A stretch of 27,802 nucleotides of DNA from JBAXZR01 sp041670165 (GTDB lineage Bacteria > Bacillota > Clostridia > Christensenellales > UBA1242): NCBI GenBank assembly GCA_041670165.1, contig JBAXZR010000016.1, forward strand, positions 1 through 27,802, written 5' to 3'. Each line of letters begins with the position of its first letter. Position 1 is the first letter of the stretch. Positions 7,690 through 15,130 of this stretch are shown in pieces. The notes under the pieces were generated by a model. The model had not been told where the DNA came from, searched no databases, and saw only the letters and a program-made list of their open reading frames with translations. A program made the position numbers and the translations under genes.

Positions 7690-7971
7690 ATGAACAAGTA
7701 TGAACTTATGTTTATAATTTCAGCTACTATCAATGACGAACCAAGAGAAACTCTTATTACAAAAGTAAAAGAACTCTTGACTTCTAAAGGTGCAGAAATT
7801 GTAACTTTCGAGAAACTCGGAATGAAAAAGCTTGCATACCCAATCAACTTCAAGAATGAAGGATTTTATTGCCTTGTGAATTTTGTTGCAGATCCTGCAA
7901 TTATTTCACATTTCGAAAAAACTCTTAACATTACTGAAGGTGTTGTTAGATCAATCGTTATTCGCAAGTAA
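7690..7971 (+). CDS. rpsF: 30S ribosomal protein bS6
   Basis: This small-subunit protein binds the central domain of 16S rRNA as a heterodimer with bS18. It has 93 residues, the usual length, with the family start MNKYELMFIIS and the core FEKLGMKKLAYPINFKNEGFYCLVNF, ending in VRSIVIRK. The start is fixed by AAAAGGAGG 6 nt upstream. It is the first gene of the conserved Bacillota cluster rpsF-ssb-rpsR, with a 38-nt gap to ssb. Expression probably depends on the leader hairpin just upstream. Confidence 0.97.
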   Translation: MNKYELMFIISATINDEPRETLITKVKELLTSKGAEIVTFEKLGMKKLAYPINFKNEGFYCLVNFVADPAIISHFEKTLNITEGVVRSIVIRK

Positions 7972-8009
7972 CAATTTTATTTAGGGTAGATTTGCCCAAA
8001 GGAGAAAAA

Positions 8010-8441
8010 ATGAACAAGGTGTTTTTGATTGGAAATCTTACAAGAGATCCAGAAACTAGCACAACTAGCAATGGTTATTTTATTTGTAAATTTTCCATTG
8101 CCGTACAACGCTCTTTTGCAAATGCAAACGGCGAAAAAGAAGCAGATTTCTTTAATATTGTTACTTGGAGAGGTCTTGCAGAAACTTGCTCTAAATGGCT
8201 TGAAAAAGGCAAAAAAGTTGCAGTTTCTGGAAGTATCCAAACTAGAACATATGAAGCTCAAGATGGAAGCAAAAGAAATGTGTTTGAAATTCAGGCAGAT
8301 GAAGTTGAATTTTTGACACCAAGATCTGGAGACTCTCAAGAAAGAAAACCTTATGATTCGCAAGAAAAACCAGCAGACAAGAAAGCTGTTAACAAGGTTA
8401 ATGACCTTGAACCAATGGACGATGACACTCTTCCATTCTAA
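8010..8441 (+). CDS. ssb: Single-stranded DNA-binding protein
   Basis: SSB coats single-stranded DNA in replication, recombination and repair and recruits partner proteins through its C-terminal tip. The 143-residue protein has an N-terminal OB fold (NKVFLIGNLTRDPE, FSIAVQRSF, DFFNIVTWRGLAETC, VAVSGSIQTRTYE), a short disordered linker rich in Ser, Lys and Asp, and the acidic tip DDDTLPF in place of the textbook DDDIPF. An ATG-less extension to 7992 is open, but AAAGGAG at 7998-8004 sits correctly for the ATG at 8010 and the protein then begins like other SSBs. It is the middle gene of the cluster. Confidence 0.97.
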   Translation: MNKVFLIGNLTRDPETSTTSNGYFICKFSIAVQRSFANANGEKEADFFNIVTWRGLAETCSKWLEKGKKVAVSGSIQTRTYEAQDGSKRNVFEIQADEVEFLTPRSGDSQERKPYDSQEKPADKKAVNKVNDLEPMDDDTLPF

Positions 8442-8460
8442 TTTTTAAAAGGAGAAAATT

Positions 8461-8724
8461 ATGGCTGAAGATTTTAAAACATTTGAAGGCAAAGATAGCA
8501 ACAAGAAATATCGCCGTCCAGCGAAAAGAAAAGTTTGTGCATTTTGCCAAGAAAAATCAGAAATTGACTACAAAGATGTTATGAAACTTAAAAGATTCAT
8601 CACAGAAAAAGGCAAAATTTTGCCTCGTCGTCAAACAGGTGTTTGTGCTGAACATCAAAGAGCACTTACTACTGCTATTAAAAGAGCAAGAGTGGTTGCT
8701 TTGCTTCCATTCCAAGCTGATTAA
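8461..8724 (+). CDS. rpsR: 30S ribosomal protein bS18, zinc-ligand form
   Basis: Partner of bS6 in the 30S platform. It has 87 residues with the family core ITEKGKILPRRQTGVCAEHQRALTTAIKRAR and the ending ALLPF. Four possible zinc ligands are kept: Cys26, Cys29, Cys62 and His65 (CxxC...CxxH), as in the Cys-containing S18 type. AAAAGGAG is 8 nt upstream of the ATG, and only 19 nt separate it from ssb, so it is cotranscribed. A strong terminator follows directly. Confidence 0.97.
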   Translation: MAEDFKTFEGKDSNKKYRRPAKRKVCAFCQEKSEIDYKDVMKLKRFITEKGKILPRRQTGVCAEHQRALTTAIKRARVVALLPFQAD

Positions 8725-8730
8725 TTTATT

Positions 8731-8758
8731 AAAAAGACAACAAATGTTGTCTTTTTTT
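8731..8758 (+). terminator. Intrinsic terminator of rpsF-ssb-rpsR
   Basis: AAAAAGACAAC (8731-8741) pairs with GTTGTCTTTTT (8746-8756) around a 4-nt loop, ending in seven T. It begins 7 nt after the rpsR stop. Confidence 0.93.
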
Positions 8759-9068
8759 AATATATAAGTAGATTATATTTTTTTTACAAACAAATTTGTA
8801 TTCATTTTTTAATTAGTTTTCTTTTGTTGAGTAAAAATCAGTTTTCGATCTTTTAGGCAAACTAAACTTTTTTAACATTCCTTTTAGCTCTTCGTCTTTT
8901 TGGCTTTTTCTAAGTCTGAAGAGTACAAGATATTATCTCTTCTTTATGTAAGCATAAATTTTTTGGCAAAATACTTGTCTTTTTTATAGATAATCAAACT
9001 TTTGCGATTTTAAATATTTATATTGATTTATATTACAAAATATTTGCAAGATAAGACATGATTGCCCA
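8759..9068. other. Intergenic region between rpsR terminator and nadD promoter
   Basis: No gene is seen. One small curiosity: GAAGAG (8918-8923) can pair either with CTCTTC at 8888-8893 or with CTCTTC at 8937-8942, giving two mutually exclusive weak hairpins. Otherwise this is AT-rich spacer. Confidence 0.6.
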
Positions 9069-9097
9069 TTGAAAAAGAGCATAAAACTTGGTATAAT
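9069..9097 (+). promoter_or_regulatory. Sigma-A promoter of nadD
   Basis: TTGAAA (9069-9074), exact 17-nt spacer, TATAAT (9092-9097). Transcription would start near 9104, leaving a leader of only about 15 nt that contains GGAGGG. This also rules out translation starts upstream of 9119. Confidence 0.88.
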
Positions 9098-9118
9098 ATG
9101 GTTACTATTGGAGGGAAA

Positions 9119-9703
9119 ATGAAAATAGGTGTTTTTGTAGGTTGCTTTGATCCTGTGCATAATTCACATATTAAGATTGTAACCTATTTAACAGAGCATG
9201 TTCTAGACAAAGTTGTGATTGTTCCTGCTAGTAACAATTATGAAAGAAAAGGTTTGACAGACATTGAACAAAGAATTCGTATGCTTAAACTTACTTTTGA
9301 AAACAATATCAAAATTGAAATTTGCGACAAGCGTTTTTGTAATGAAAATGTTCATACATTTATGGTTATGGACGCACTTAAGAAAAGATTTCCATATGAC
9401 GAACTTTTTATAATCTGTGGAAGTGATAATCTTAAAACTGTTGAAACTTGGAGAGGGGCAGAACATTTACTTTCTAATTTCAAAATGATTGCAGTGAGTC
9501 GTGACAAAGAAAACTTGGAAACTCTTATTGGTAATGATGTCTTTTTAAGAGATCATGCATCAAATATTTACATTTTATCCATTGTTATTGAAAGCATATC
9601 TTCAACTCAAATTAGAACAAATGTGCAAAAGGGCAAGCCTATTGATGATTTAACAACAAAAGAAGTTGTTGATCACATTAAAAAATATAAACTTTTCAAA
9701 TAA
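9119..9703 (+). CDS. nadD: Nicotinate-nucleotide adenylyltransferase (NadD family)
   Basis: Predicted to adenylate nicotinate mononucleotide to deamido-NAD in NAD synthesis. The 194-residue protein is a nucleotidyltransferase-fold enzyme: the N-terminal GCFDPVHNSH supplies His14 and His17 of the HxGH-type motif (the usual third residue Gly is Ser). GSDNLKTVETWRGAEHLL matches the NadD G.DN...W motif, and ISSTQIR (160-166) is the C-terminal phosphate-binding signature. The frame is open from 9062, but GGAGGG and the promoter position select the ATG at 9119. In many Bacillota nadD sits next to yhbY, yqeK and rsfS; here it stands alone between two terminators. A related cytidylyltransferase-like function cannot be fully excluded because of the HNSH variant. 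Confidence 0.88.
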   Translation: MKIGVFVGCFDPVHNSHIKIVTYLTEHVLDKVVIVPASNNYERKGLTDIEQRIRMLKLTFENNIKIEICDKRFCNENVHTFMVMDALKKRFPYDELFIICGSDNLKTVETWRGAEHLLSNFKMIAVSRDKENLETLIGNDVFLRDHASNIYILSIVIESISSTQIRTNVQKGKPIDDLTTKEVVDHIKKYKLFK

Positions 9704-9748
9704 GTATTTTTGTTGGCAAGTGTTTATATAATATAGAATGTTATAAAT

Positions 9749-9772
9749 AGTGTCATTAGTTTGACACTTTTT
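9749..9772 (+). terminator. Intrinsic terminator after nadD (or leader attenuator of the ABC operon)
   Basis: AGTGTCA (9749-9755), loop TTAGTT, TGACACT (9762-9768), then five T. A TATAAT (9727-9732) and a TTGTTG-N16-TATAGA pair lie between the nadD stop and this hairpin. If either is a promoter, the hairpin would sit in the leader of the downstream ABC operon. Confidence 0.75.
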
Positions 9773-9807
9773 ATTAAAAACATTAAAATGAACGGAAGGG
9801 GAAAATT

Positions 9808-10728
9808 ATGTTAAAAGTTGAAAATATAAAAAAATCATATGGCGTCGTTCCCGTTTTAAAAGGCATTTCAATTGAAGTTAAATGCGGAGAAGTTTATGGA
9901 TTGATTGGTGCAAATGGTGCAGGCAAAACCACACTTATGAATATTATTTCTCAAATTTCAAAAGCAGATGAGGGAAGTGTTTTTATTGATGACAAAAAAC
10001 TTACTTCAATAAACGATCTTAGTGGAAATGTTGGATATATGCTTGATATTCCAGCAATGTTTGAATTTATGACTGCGTACGAATATTTTGAGTACTTGGC
10101 AAGTCCAATGGGAAAAAGCAAAGAAGAAGTCAGAAAAATTGCTGATAAACTTCTTAAAGAAGTTGCACTTGTTAATGTTGAAAACAAAAAGATTAAGGGT
10201 TTTTCAAGAGGAATGAAACAACGCATGGGAATTGCTGCAGCTCTTGTTTCCAATCCCAAAGTTGTTCTTATGGACGAACCATCAAGTGCACTTGACCCGC
10301 AAGGAAGGCATGAGGTTTTGGAAATTATTGAATCACTTAGAAAACAAGGAAAAATTGTTATTTTAAGCACACATATTCTGAATGATGTTGAAAAAATTTG
10401 CGACAAGGTTGGGCTTTTGGTTGGCGGGAAAATTGTTGTTGAAGGCAAAATTAGTGATGTGCTTAGTTCATTTGCTGAAAACGCATTTAATGTTGAATGT
10501 GAAACGGAAGAAAATTTGAAAGCTGTTTTACAAAAAGCTGAAAAATGTGAAAGTTTTGATGGTGAAATTATTAAAGGAAACTTTGCTGAAATCAAATTTA
10601 AACCAAACTCAAAAGAACAAATGTTTAAATGTATCACAAGCGAAAGCAAGGGTGTTAATTCGATTTCACTTAAAACAAGTTCAATTGAAACAATATTCCT
10701 TAAAGCTAGTCAAGGAGGCACAAAATGA
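9808..10728 (+). CDS. ABC transporter ATP-binding protein (ABC-2 exporter type)
   Basis: This is the energy-coupling subunit of a predicted exporter with the membrane protein encoded directly downstream. It has 306 residues: Walker A GANGAGKT (34-41), signature FSRGMKQR (132-139, the degenerate form usual in ABC-2 drug or bacteriocin exporters), Walker B VVLMDEP (152-158), D-loop SALDP and switch His189 (STHIL). Residues 215-306 form the extra C-terminal domain typical of this subfamily. GGAAGGGG is 7 nt before the ATG. The stop overlaps the permease start by 4 bp (ATGA), so translation is coupled. Substrate unknown; candidates are peptides, antibiotics or lipids. Confidence 0.94.
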   Translation: MLKVENIKKSYGVVPVLKGISIEVKCGEVYGLIGANGAGKTTLMNIISQISKADEGSVFIDDKKLTSINDLSGNVGYMLDIPAMFEFMTAYEYFEYLASPMGKSKEEVRKIADKLLKEVALVNVENKKIKGFSRGMKQRMGIAAALVSNPKVVLMDEPSSALDPQGRHEVLEIIESLRKQGKIVILSTHILNDVEKICDKVGLLVGGKIVVEGKISDVLSSFAENAFNVECETEENLKAVLQKAEKCESFDGEIIKGNFAEIKFKPNSKEQMFKCITSESKGVNSISLKTSSIETIFLKASQGGTK

Positions 10729-11555
10729 AAGAATTTAAAGCTTGTTTAAAAAAAGAATTCATTGAACAGTTTAGAACTGGCAAATTTTTGATTTTTACTG
10801 TCATTGGCATCGGAATGGCGTTTCTGGCTTTTTTAACAATTGGAATGATGCAGGCAATTAATGAGCTTGGACTTGATATGGGAGAAATGGCAGCAAATTT
10901 TGAGCCAACTTTTCTTAATGGCACAATGATGTTTATGGCGTATATGCAATCATATTTTTATATTCCTATAATCATTATGGTTATTGGTTGCGTAAGCAAA
11001 GAAATTAAGTTAAAAAAATGGACATTGCCAATTTCTTGTGGAATTTCTCCATCAAAAATGATTGCTGCAAAATTTGTTGTTGTTGTGAGCAGTGTTGTTG
11101 TTGCTAGCATTATTGCTATGCTGTTTCATTTTGCACTAACACTTTTACTTTCTCTTTTCTTTATGCGTCCAACTATAAATTTTGTATCAGACATTGGTAA
11201 TATGTTCCGAAATTATGGACTTTTTACAGTTTTCACAATATTTTTGATGATTATGATTATATCAATGAACGCAATAACAAAAAAGATTTGGCCTGGAATT
11301 GTCCTTGCTGTTGGAATTATAATTTTGTTGCCAACCATTTTGAATACAATCATTGTTGGTGGCGAAAATTTGATTAACTACACACCATTTTTCTATTTGA
11401 ATGAAGTTTCAAAAGCTTCATACATGTTGCCAACAGGAAATGCTTCGCCTTCACCTTTGCAATGGATTTCATCATCATTAAGCACAATTGGCATTTCAGC
11501 ATTGTTTGTCTTTTTCGCAATTAAATCAACTCGTATTGGAAAAATTGCTGATTAA
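10725..11555 (+). CDS. ABC-2 type transporter permease
   Basis: A 276-residue integral membrane protein with six hydrophobic segments (for example FLIFTVIGIGMAFLAFLTIG, FYIPIIIMVIGCV, VVVASIIAMLFHFALTLLLS, FTIFLMIMIISM and IVLAVGIIILLPTIL). The short motif WTLPISCGISPSKMIAAK between TM2 and TM3 is the family's coupling region. It forms the exporter with the preceding ATPase, as shown by the 4-bp overlap. AAGGAGG lies inside the end of the ATPase gene. Transported substrate unknown. Confidence 0.93.
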   Translation: MKEFKACLKKEFIEQFRTGKFLIFTVIGIGMAFLAFLTIGMMQAINELGLDMGEMAANFEPTFLNGTMMFMAYMQSYFYIPIIIMVIGCVSKEIKLKKWTLPISCGISPSKMIAAKFVVVVSSVVVASIIAMLFHFALTLLLSLFFMRPTINFVSDIGNMFRNYGLFTVFTIFLMIMIISMNAITKKIWPGIVLAVGIIILLPTILNTIIVGGENLINYTPFFYLNEVSKASYMLPTGNASPSPLQWISSSLSTIGISALFVFFAIKSTRIGKIAD

Positions 11556-11604
11556 ATGATTTAATTAATCTATCTAAAAATTTGTTAAAAGGAGCTTTGG
11601 GTAA

Positions 11605-12006
11605 ATGAAAAAAATGTTTCTGACTGTGGCAATGCTTGTTATTTCGCTTTTTAGTTTGTCAGGTTGTTTTGCTTTTGAGCCAAAAGCTCCTTATCTTGAA
11701 GAATATGTTTTTGTTATTGATGGAGTTGTTCAAACCAACACTAATGGTGAATATAGAATATACTCTTTTTCACAAAAAGGAATTGTTTTTGAAAAGCTTG
11801 CTTGCTCAATATGTTACAAAGTTCCAAATGGCGAATCAAGTTCAAAAATTGATGCAAACATTTCAAGATCAGAAACCACTTACACAATCTCTTGGGGAAT
11901 TTTAATCAATAAAAAAGAAGAAATTTGGGTGTTTGACCAAACAAACAATGTGTTTAATGGAGCTGAAGATAAACAACTTGTAACACTTTCTAGCCTTTCA
12001 TTGTAA
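11605..12006 (+). CDS. Small lipoprotein of the ABC exporter operon
   Basis: A 133-residue protein with a typical lipoprotein signal: MKKMFLTVAMLVISLFS, then the lipobox LSGC with Cys21 as the lipidated residue. The mature part (about 112 residues) is rich in beta-forming and Ser/Thr residues and has one further Cys pair (CSIC near residue 70). No family is recognised. It starts 49 nt after the permease stop with AAAAGGAG upstream and ends before a shared terminator, so it is very likely cotranscribed. It may be an accessory or immunity-like partner of the exporter; this is inferred from position only. Confidence 0.85.
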   Translation: MKKMFLTVAMLVISLFSLSGCFAFEPKAPYLEEYVFVIDGVVQTNTNGEYRIYSFSQKGIVFEKLACSICYKVPNGESSSKIDANISRSETTYTISWGILINKKEEIWVFDQTNNVFNGAEDKQLVTLSSLSL

Positions 12007-12084
12007 ATAAAAAAATTCGAAAACTAAAATTATGAAATATTGATATTTCTTTTTAAACAACAACTTATTAATTTGATTAATAAT

Positions 12085-12124
12085 AAAAAAAGAATGGTTA
12101 AAAAAGTTTTTTCATTCTTTTTTT
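12085..12124. terminator. Bidirectional terminator between convergent genes
   Basis: AAAAAAAGAATG (12085-12096) and CATTCTTTTTTT (12113-12124) pair perfectly, and the loop contains a second A6/T6 pairing. It serves the ABC-lipoprotein operon on the plus strand and can serve the NUDIX gene on the minus strand. Confidence 0.88.
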
Positions 12125-12201
12125 GAGTCTATTTTGTTATTTTGTTTAATTTCTTTTAAACTTAAAAAAAATAAAATTATAAATTATTTATATAAAAGAT
12201 A

Positions 12202-12849
12202 TTAGCAAAATTTGTATAGATTTGCAGGGCGTTTTTGACTCGAATAATCATAATTACCCGTTTGGCAAATTAATTTTTTTTGTAATAATTGTTTTCTGAA
12301 ATTTCTTCTATCAAGCTTTTGTCCAAGAATTGTTTCACAAATTTTTTGTACTTGTGGCAGAGTAAATTCACTTGGCAAAAGTTCAATCAAAGTTGATTTT
12401 TCAAAAATGTCACATTTTAAAGTCTTTATTGATTCTTCAAGAATTTTGTTGTGGTCATAACCAAGAACTGGGACTTCATTAATTTTGAACCATTTTGCAT
12501 CTTCCGTTTTTGGAGTTATTGAAGAGAACTTTGTTTTTTCGTAGTTGACTACCGTTGTAAAACCAATGGCAATCATACGCATTTGAGGGGCTCTTTGTGG
12601 ATCAGAAAAAACACCGCTTTGAACAAGTTTAAGATTTTGCAATTTGGTTTTTTCATAAATTTCACGATTCATTCCTGTCAAAATGTCTTCATTGTTGTAG
12701 ATTGCACCACCAACCAAAATCCAAGAGCCTTTAAAAGGCTCATTTGTTCTTTTAATAAGCAAAACTTTGACTTCACCTTCATGAAGGGTAAAGATTGAAG
12801 CAACTGCGTGAATGCCTTGGTTTTTATATAGGGGATTTGTTGTGTCCAT
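12202..12849 (-). CDS. NrtR-like NUDIX domain plus winged-helix protein (probable regulator)
   Basis: A 215-residue protein. Residues 10-140 form a NUDIX fold; the NUDIX box spans Gly48-Leu70 but reads REIYEKTKL where the consensus is REUxEExGU. The second metal-binding Glu is Lys67 and the Gly is Lys69, so hydrolase activity is doubtful. Residues 155-215 match the C-terminal winged helix of NrtR (LLPSEFTLPQVQ, DRRNFRKQLL, KRPANLYKF). NrtR proteins use a catalytically dead NUDIX domain to sense ADP-ribose or NAD-type ligands and repress NAD-metabolism genes. AAGGAG lies 8 nt before the start and a promoter is visible upstream. A regulator of NAD metabolism is the likeliest role; the targets are not shown. 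Confidence 0.85.
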   Translation of the reverse strand: MDTTNPLYKNQGIHAVASIFTLHEGEVKVLLIKRTNEPFKGSWILVGGAIYNNEDILTGMNREIYEKTKLQNLKLVQSGVFSDPQRAPQMRMIAIGFTTVVNYEKTKFSSITPKTEDAKWFKINEVPVLGYDHNKILEESIKTLKCDIFEKSTLIELLPSEFTLPQVQKICETILGQKLDRRNFRKQLLQKKLICQTGNYDYSSQKRPANLYKFC

Positions 12850-12871
12850 AATTTGCTCCTTATTTCATTAG

Positions 12872-12901
12872 AGTTTAACACAAAAAATCATATTTTGGCA
12901 A
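12872..12901 (-). promoter_or_regulatory. Promoter of the NrtR-like gene
   Basis: On the minus strand: TTGCCA (12901-12896), 18-nt spacer, TAAACT (12877-12872), with TGT immediately before the -10 (extended -10). Confidence 0.6.
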
Positions 12902-12983
12902 GATTATGCTTTAAAGCAATATTGAAATTAATTCAAAAACAATTACTATATTTTTCAAATTAAATTTTTTTGAATAATTTCCA

Positions 12984-15047
12984 TTAAATTTTCAAATTTT
13001 CATTTGTTACAGATTTTGATTCAAAAGTGTGATTACTTGTTTTACTAGGAACATTTTTGGGGGTGCATAGATATGATTTTGCTAGATAGGCGTTTTTGTA
13101 TAAAGGATTGTTTGTAACATCTTTGACTTGAGCTTCAATTTTTTCTTCAACAAGCGGAATTATTGTTTCTGGATTATAAAGTGAAGGTGTAAATTCAACT
13201 TCAGCAATCACAAGGTTTCTGTCAAGATACTTATCAACTTCAAGAGTTAAATCTGTGTTTAATTGTGCTATGTATCTTTCTTTAAATACCTTTCCTACTA
13301 TTTCATCATTACTTAGAAAAAGAGCATCTTTAAAAGAAATTTCTCTTTCAATTTCTCTTCTAGACAAATTATTATTATTTTTTAAAGTTAAAAAGCATTT
13401 TTCACCAAAATTTTCCACTCTAACTCTTGCTTCTTTTATATCTGGGAAATTTCCGAAAGGAATGAATTTTTTAATTTGTTTAATCTTTTCTTTTGAATAA
13501 AGATTTAAGTAAGTTTGTTCAATATGTTTTTTTGATTGAAAATCAATTGAAGGGAATTTGCTAAGAAGCAATTTAACTTCACTTTCAATTTTGTAATTTT
13601 CTTTATTCAATGCAAGAACTTCATCAAGATAACATTTTGCACTAGGCATTTTTTCAATTTCAAGTTCTTTTTTTAGATTGTTAATGTTGGCAATTGTATT
13701 TGAATTTATTTCAATAAAGTTTCCAAGCCCTTCAACAACATCAAAATTAACAAAGCAATTTAAATCATCATTTTTTAAAACGGTTCGTTTTTTGACAACA
13801 TTTGCGTAAGCCTTTAGACCGCCATTGGAAAAAGCTTGCAAAAGTTCTTCTTTTTCTCCTAACTCTCGATCAAAAGATTCCTTGTTTAAAAATATTTCTG
13901 TTGGACGAACACTTTTGCCATCACAAGAATAGATTGGAGAACCTTTAAAAATGCATGTTTCAACAATATCATCTTGCAGGCGAAGTCGAATAAGATTTGA
14001 AGTGTCAGGAACTAGGCTATCGGGACTTTCAAAAAACCAATCTTCTTGTTTGGTTGTTTTTTCAAATTTAAAATCTAGATTTTTTATTAGGCTGTTTAAA
14101 ACTCTTAAAGTGTCTTCTCTTGTTTCAAGTTTGATTTTTTCTTGAAACATTCCTTTTGGCTTTAAATAAGTTTCGCTTTTTGAAAGTGAATTTGAAACAA
14201 CAAAATCAGCATTAGTTTTTGTTGGCAAAATGTATTTGTTGAATGCAGGAAGAACAACATTGAGCATAAATTTGAGAGTCCCTTTGCCACTCATTGAGCT
14301 TCTTCCTTTCAAAATATCACGAGAAAGCCTACGAACAAGCATTGTTTTAAAATCGGTTGAGATGAAAAGCTTGGTTAAATTATTTGTTTTGTTCAAGCTT
14401 TCAAGAAAATCATTTGTAAGAGAATATAAACCTTCAACAACAATCATGTCATAATCAGAGCTTTTAAAAATTGAAGAAGGAGTGTGTTTATGTTCGCCAC
14501 GAGCGAAATCCATTGTGCAAAGTGGATATTCAAAAGCTTCGCCTTTTGAAAATGAATTAACAATTTGAGCGGCTTTTTCCAAATTAACTGCATCTGGTTC
14601 ATCAAAATTTATTCTTGAAAACTCTGTTTTTAAAGCAGAAACAATTTTTTGAGCTCTTTCATTTCCATATAAAACAGAAAATTTGTTTAAAAGTTCAAAA
14701 TAATTTTTGTCACATAATTTATTCACGAATGAGCTTTCTTCAATCACTACTTTAACAATGCTTGTAATTTCTTCAACATCAAGTTGTTCGTTAAAAAAAT
14801 TCTTGTTGGCTTTTGACACAATAGTTAGCGAAATGCCTTTGTAAAAATCATCAAGACAAAGAATATATGGTCTTATTCCTTTTTCAACAAGGCTTGATTT
14901 AAGCTTGTCGGCAATATATCCTTTTCCGCATGCACTTGCTCCTGCAATCAAAACAACAGGTTTTTCTTTTTCTCCAGCCAACTCATTTTTCACAACTCTT
15001 TCATAAATGGTGTTTTCAAAATCTTCAAGTAAAATATCTTTATTCAT
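12984..15047 (-). CDS. P-loop (uridine kinase-like) domain fused to two CYTH domains
   Basis: 687 residues. Domain 1 (about 1-290) is a uridine kinase/phosphoribulokinase-type P-loop domain: GASACGKG (36-43), LDDFYK (65-70), NFDEPDAVN (147-155), VVEGLYSL (203-210) and LVRRLSRDILKGRS. The P-loop lacks the usual Ser/Thr after Lys (GKG), and about 60 extra residues separate LDDFYK from NFDEPDAVN. Domain 2 (about 300-455) is a CyaB/thiamine-triphosphatase-like CYTH unit (QEDWFFESPD, LIRLRL, DVVEGLGNFIEI) whose ExExK entry motif appears lost (QEKIK). Domain 3 (about 485-655) is a CYTH unit with an intact ESEVK motif, RVRV, FLTLK, RREIERE, EVDKYL and AEVEF. Plant TTM1/TTM2 share the kinase-CYTH order and act on pyrophosphate; here substrate and activity are unknown. 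The start is chosen from AAAAGGA 9 nt upstream of the ATG at 15047, not the open extension to 15101. Confidence 0.88.
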   Translation of the reverse strand: MNKDILLEDFENTIYERVVKNELAGEKEKPVVLIAGASACGKGYIADKLKSSLVEKGIRPYILCLDDFYKGISLTIVSKANKNFFNEQLDVEEITSIVKVVIEESSFVNKLCDKNYFELLNKFSVLYGNERAQKIVSALKTEFSRINFDEPDAVNLEKAAQIVNSFSKGEAFEYPLCTMDFARGEHKHTPSSIFKSSDYDMIVVEGLYSLTNDFLESLNKTNNLTKLFISTDFKTMLVRRLSRDILKGRSSMSGKGTLKFMLNVVLPAFNKYILPTKTNADFVVSNSLSKSETYLKPKGMFQEKIKLETREDTLRVLNSLIKNLDFKFEKTTKQEDWFFESPDSLVPDTSNLIRLRLQDDIVETCIFKGSPIYSCDGKSVRPTEIFLNKESFDRELGEKEELLQAFSNGGLKAYANVVKKRTVLKNDDLNCFVNFDVVEGLGNFIEINSNTIANINNLKKELEIEKMPSAKCYLDEVLALNKENYKIESEVKLLLSKFPSIDFQSKKHIEQTYLNLYSKEKIKQIKKFIPFGNFPDIKEARVRVENFGEKCFLTLKNNNNLSRREIEREISFKDALFLSNDEIVGKVFKERYIAQLNTDLTLEVDKYLDRNLVIAEVEFTPSLYNPETIIPLVEEKIEAQVKDVTNNPLYKNAYLAKSYLCTPKNVPSKTSNHTFESKSVTNENLKI

Positions 15048-15060
15048 ATTAACATTTCCT

Positions 15061-15081
15061 TTTGTGTATTGTTTACACAAA
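15061..15081 (-). promoter_or_regulatory. Perfect palindromic operator of the kinase-CYTH gene
   Basis: TTTGTGTA (15061-15068), spacer TTGTT, TACACAAA (15074-15081): an exact 8-5-8 inverted repeat between the -10 box and the ribosome binding site, covering about +4 to +24 of the transcript. No T-run follows, so a repressor site is more likely than a terminator. The binding protein is unknown. Confidence 0.7.
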
Positions 15082-15091
15082 TCACAATGAT

Positions 15092-15120
15092 ATTGTATCA
15101 ACTTGCATAATGATTGTCAA
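15092..15120 (-). promoter_or_regulatory. Strong sigma-A promoter of the kinase-CYTH gene
   Basis: On the minus strand: TTGACA (15120-15115), exact 17-nt spacer, TACAAT (15097-15092), with TGA before the -10. Only the third base of the -10 departs from consensus. Confidence 0.9.
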
Positions 15121-15130
15121 TGTTTTTTTT

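Noticed and set aside
9062..9118. Upstream extension of nadD (start at 9062)
   Set aside because: The extension would include the -35 and -10 boxes, and the homologous protein begins at MKIGVFVGCF.
9749..9768. Palindrome AGTGTCA-N6-TGACACT as an NrtR operator for nadD
   Set aside because: It lies after nadD and runs into T5, so a terminator explains it; no copy lies upstream of nadD.
12838..13090. Shared NPLYKN peptide in the NrtR-like protein N-terminus and the kinase-CYTH C-terminus
   Set aside because: Only six residues, in unrelated contexts; more likely chance than a fusion trace or shared domain.
15048..15101. Upstream extension of the kinase-CYTH protein
   Set aside because: It would translate the palindromic operator and the -10 region; AAAAGGA favours the ATG at 15047.
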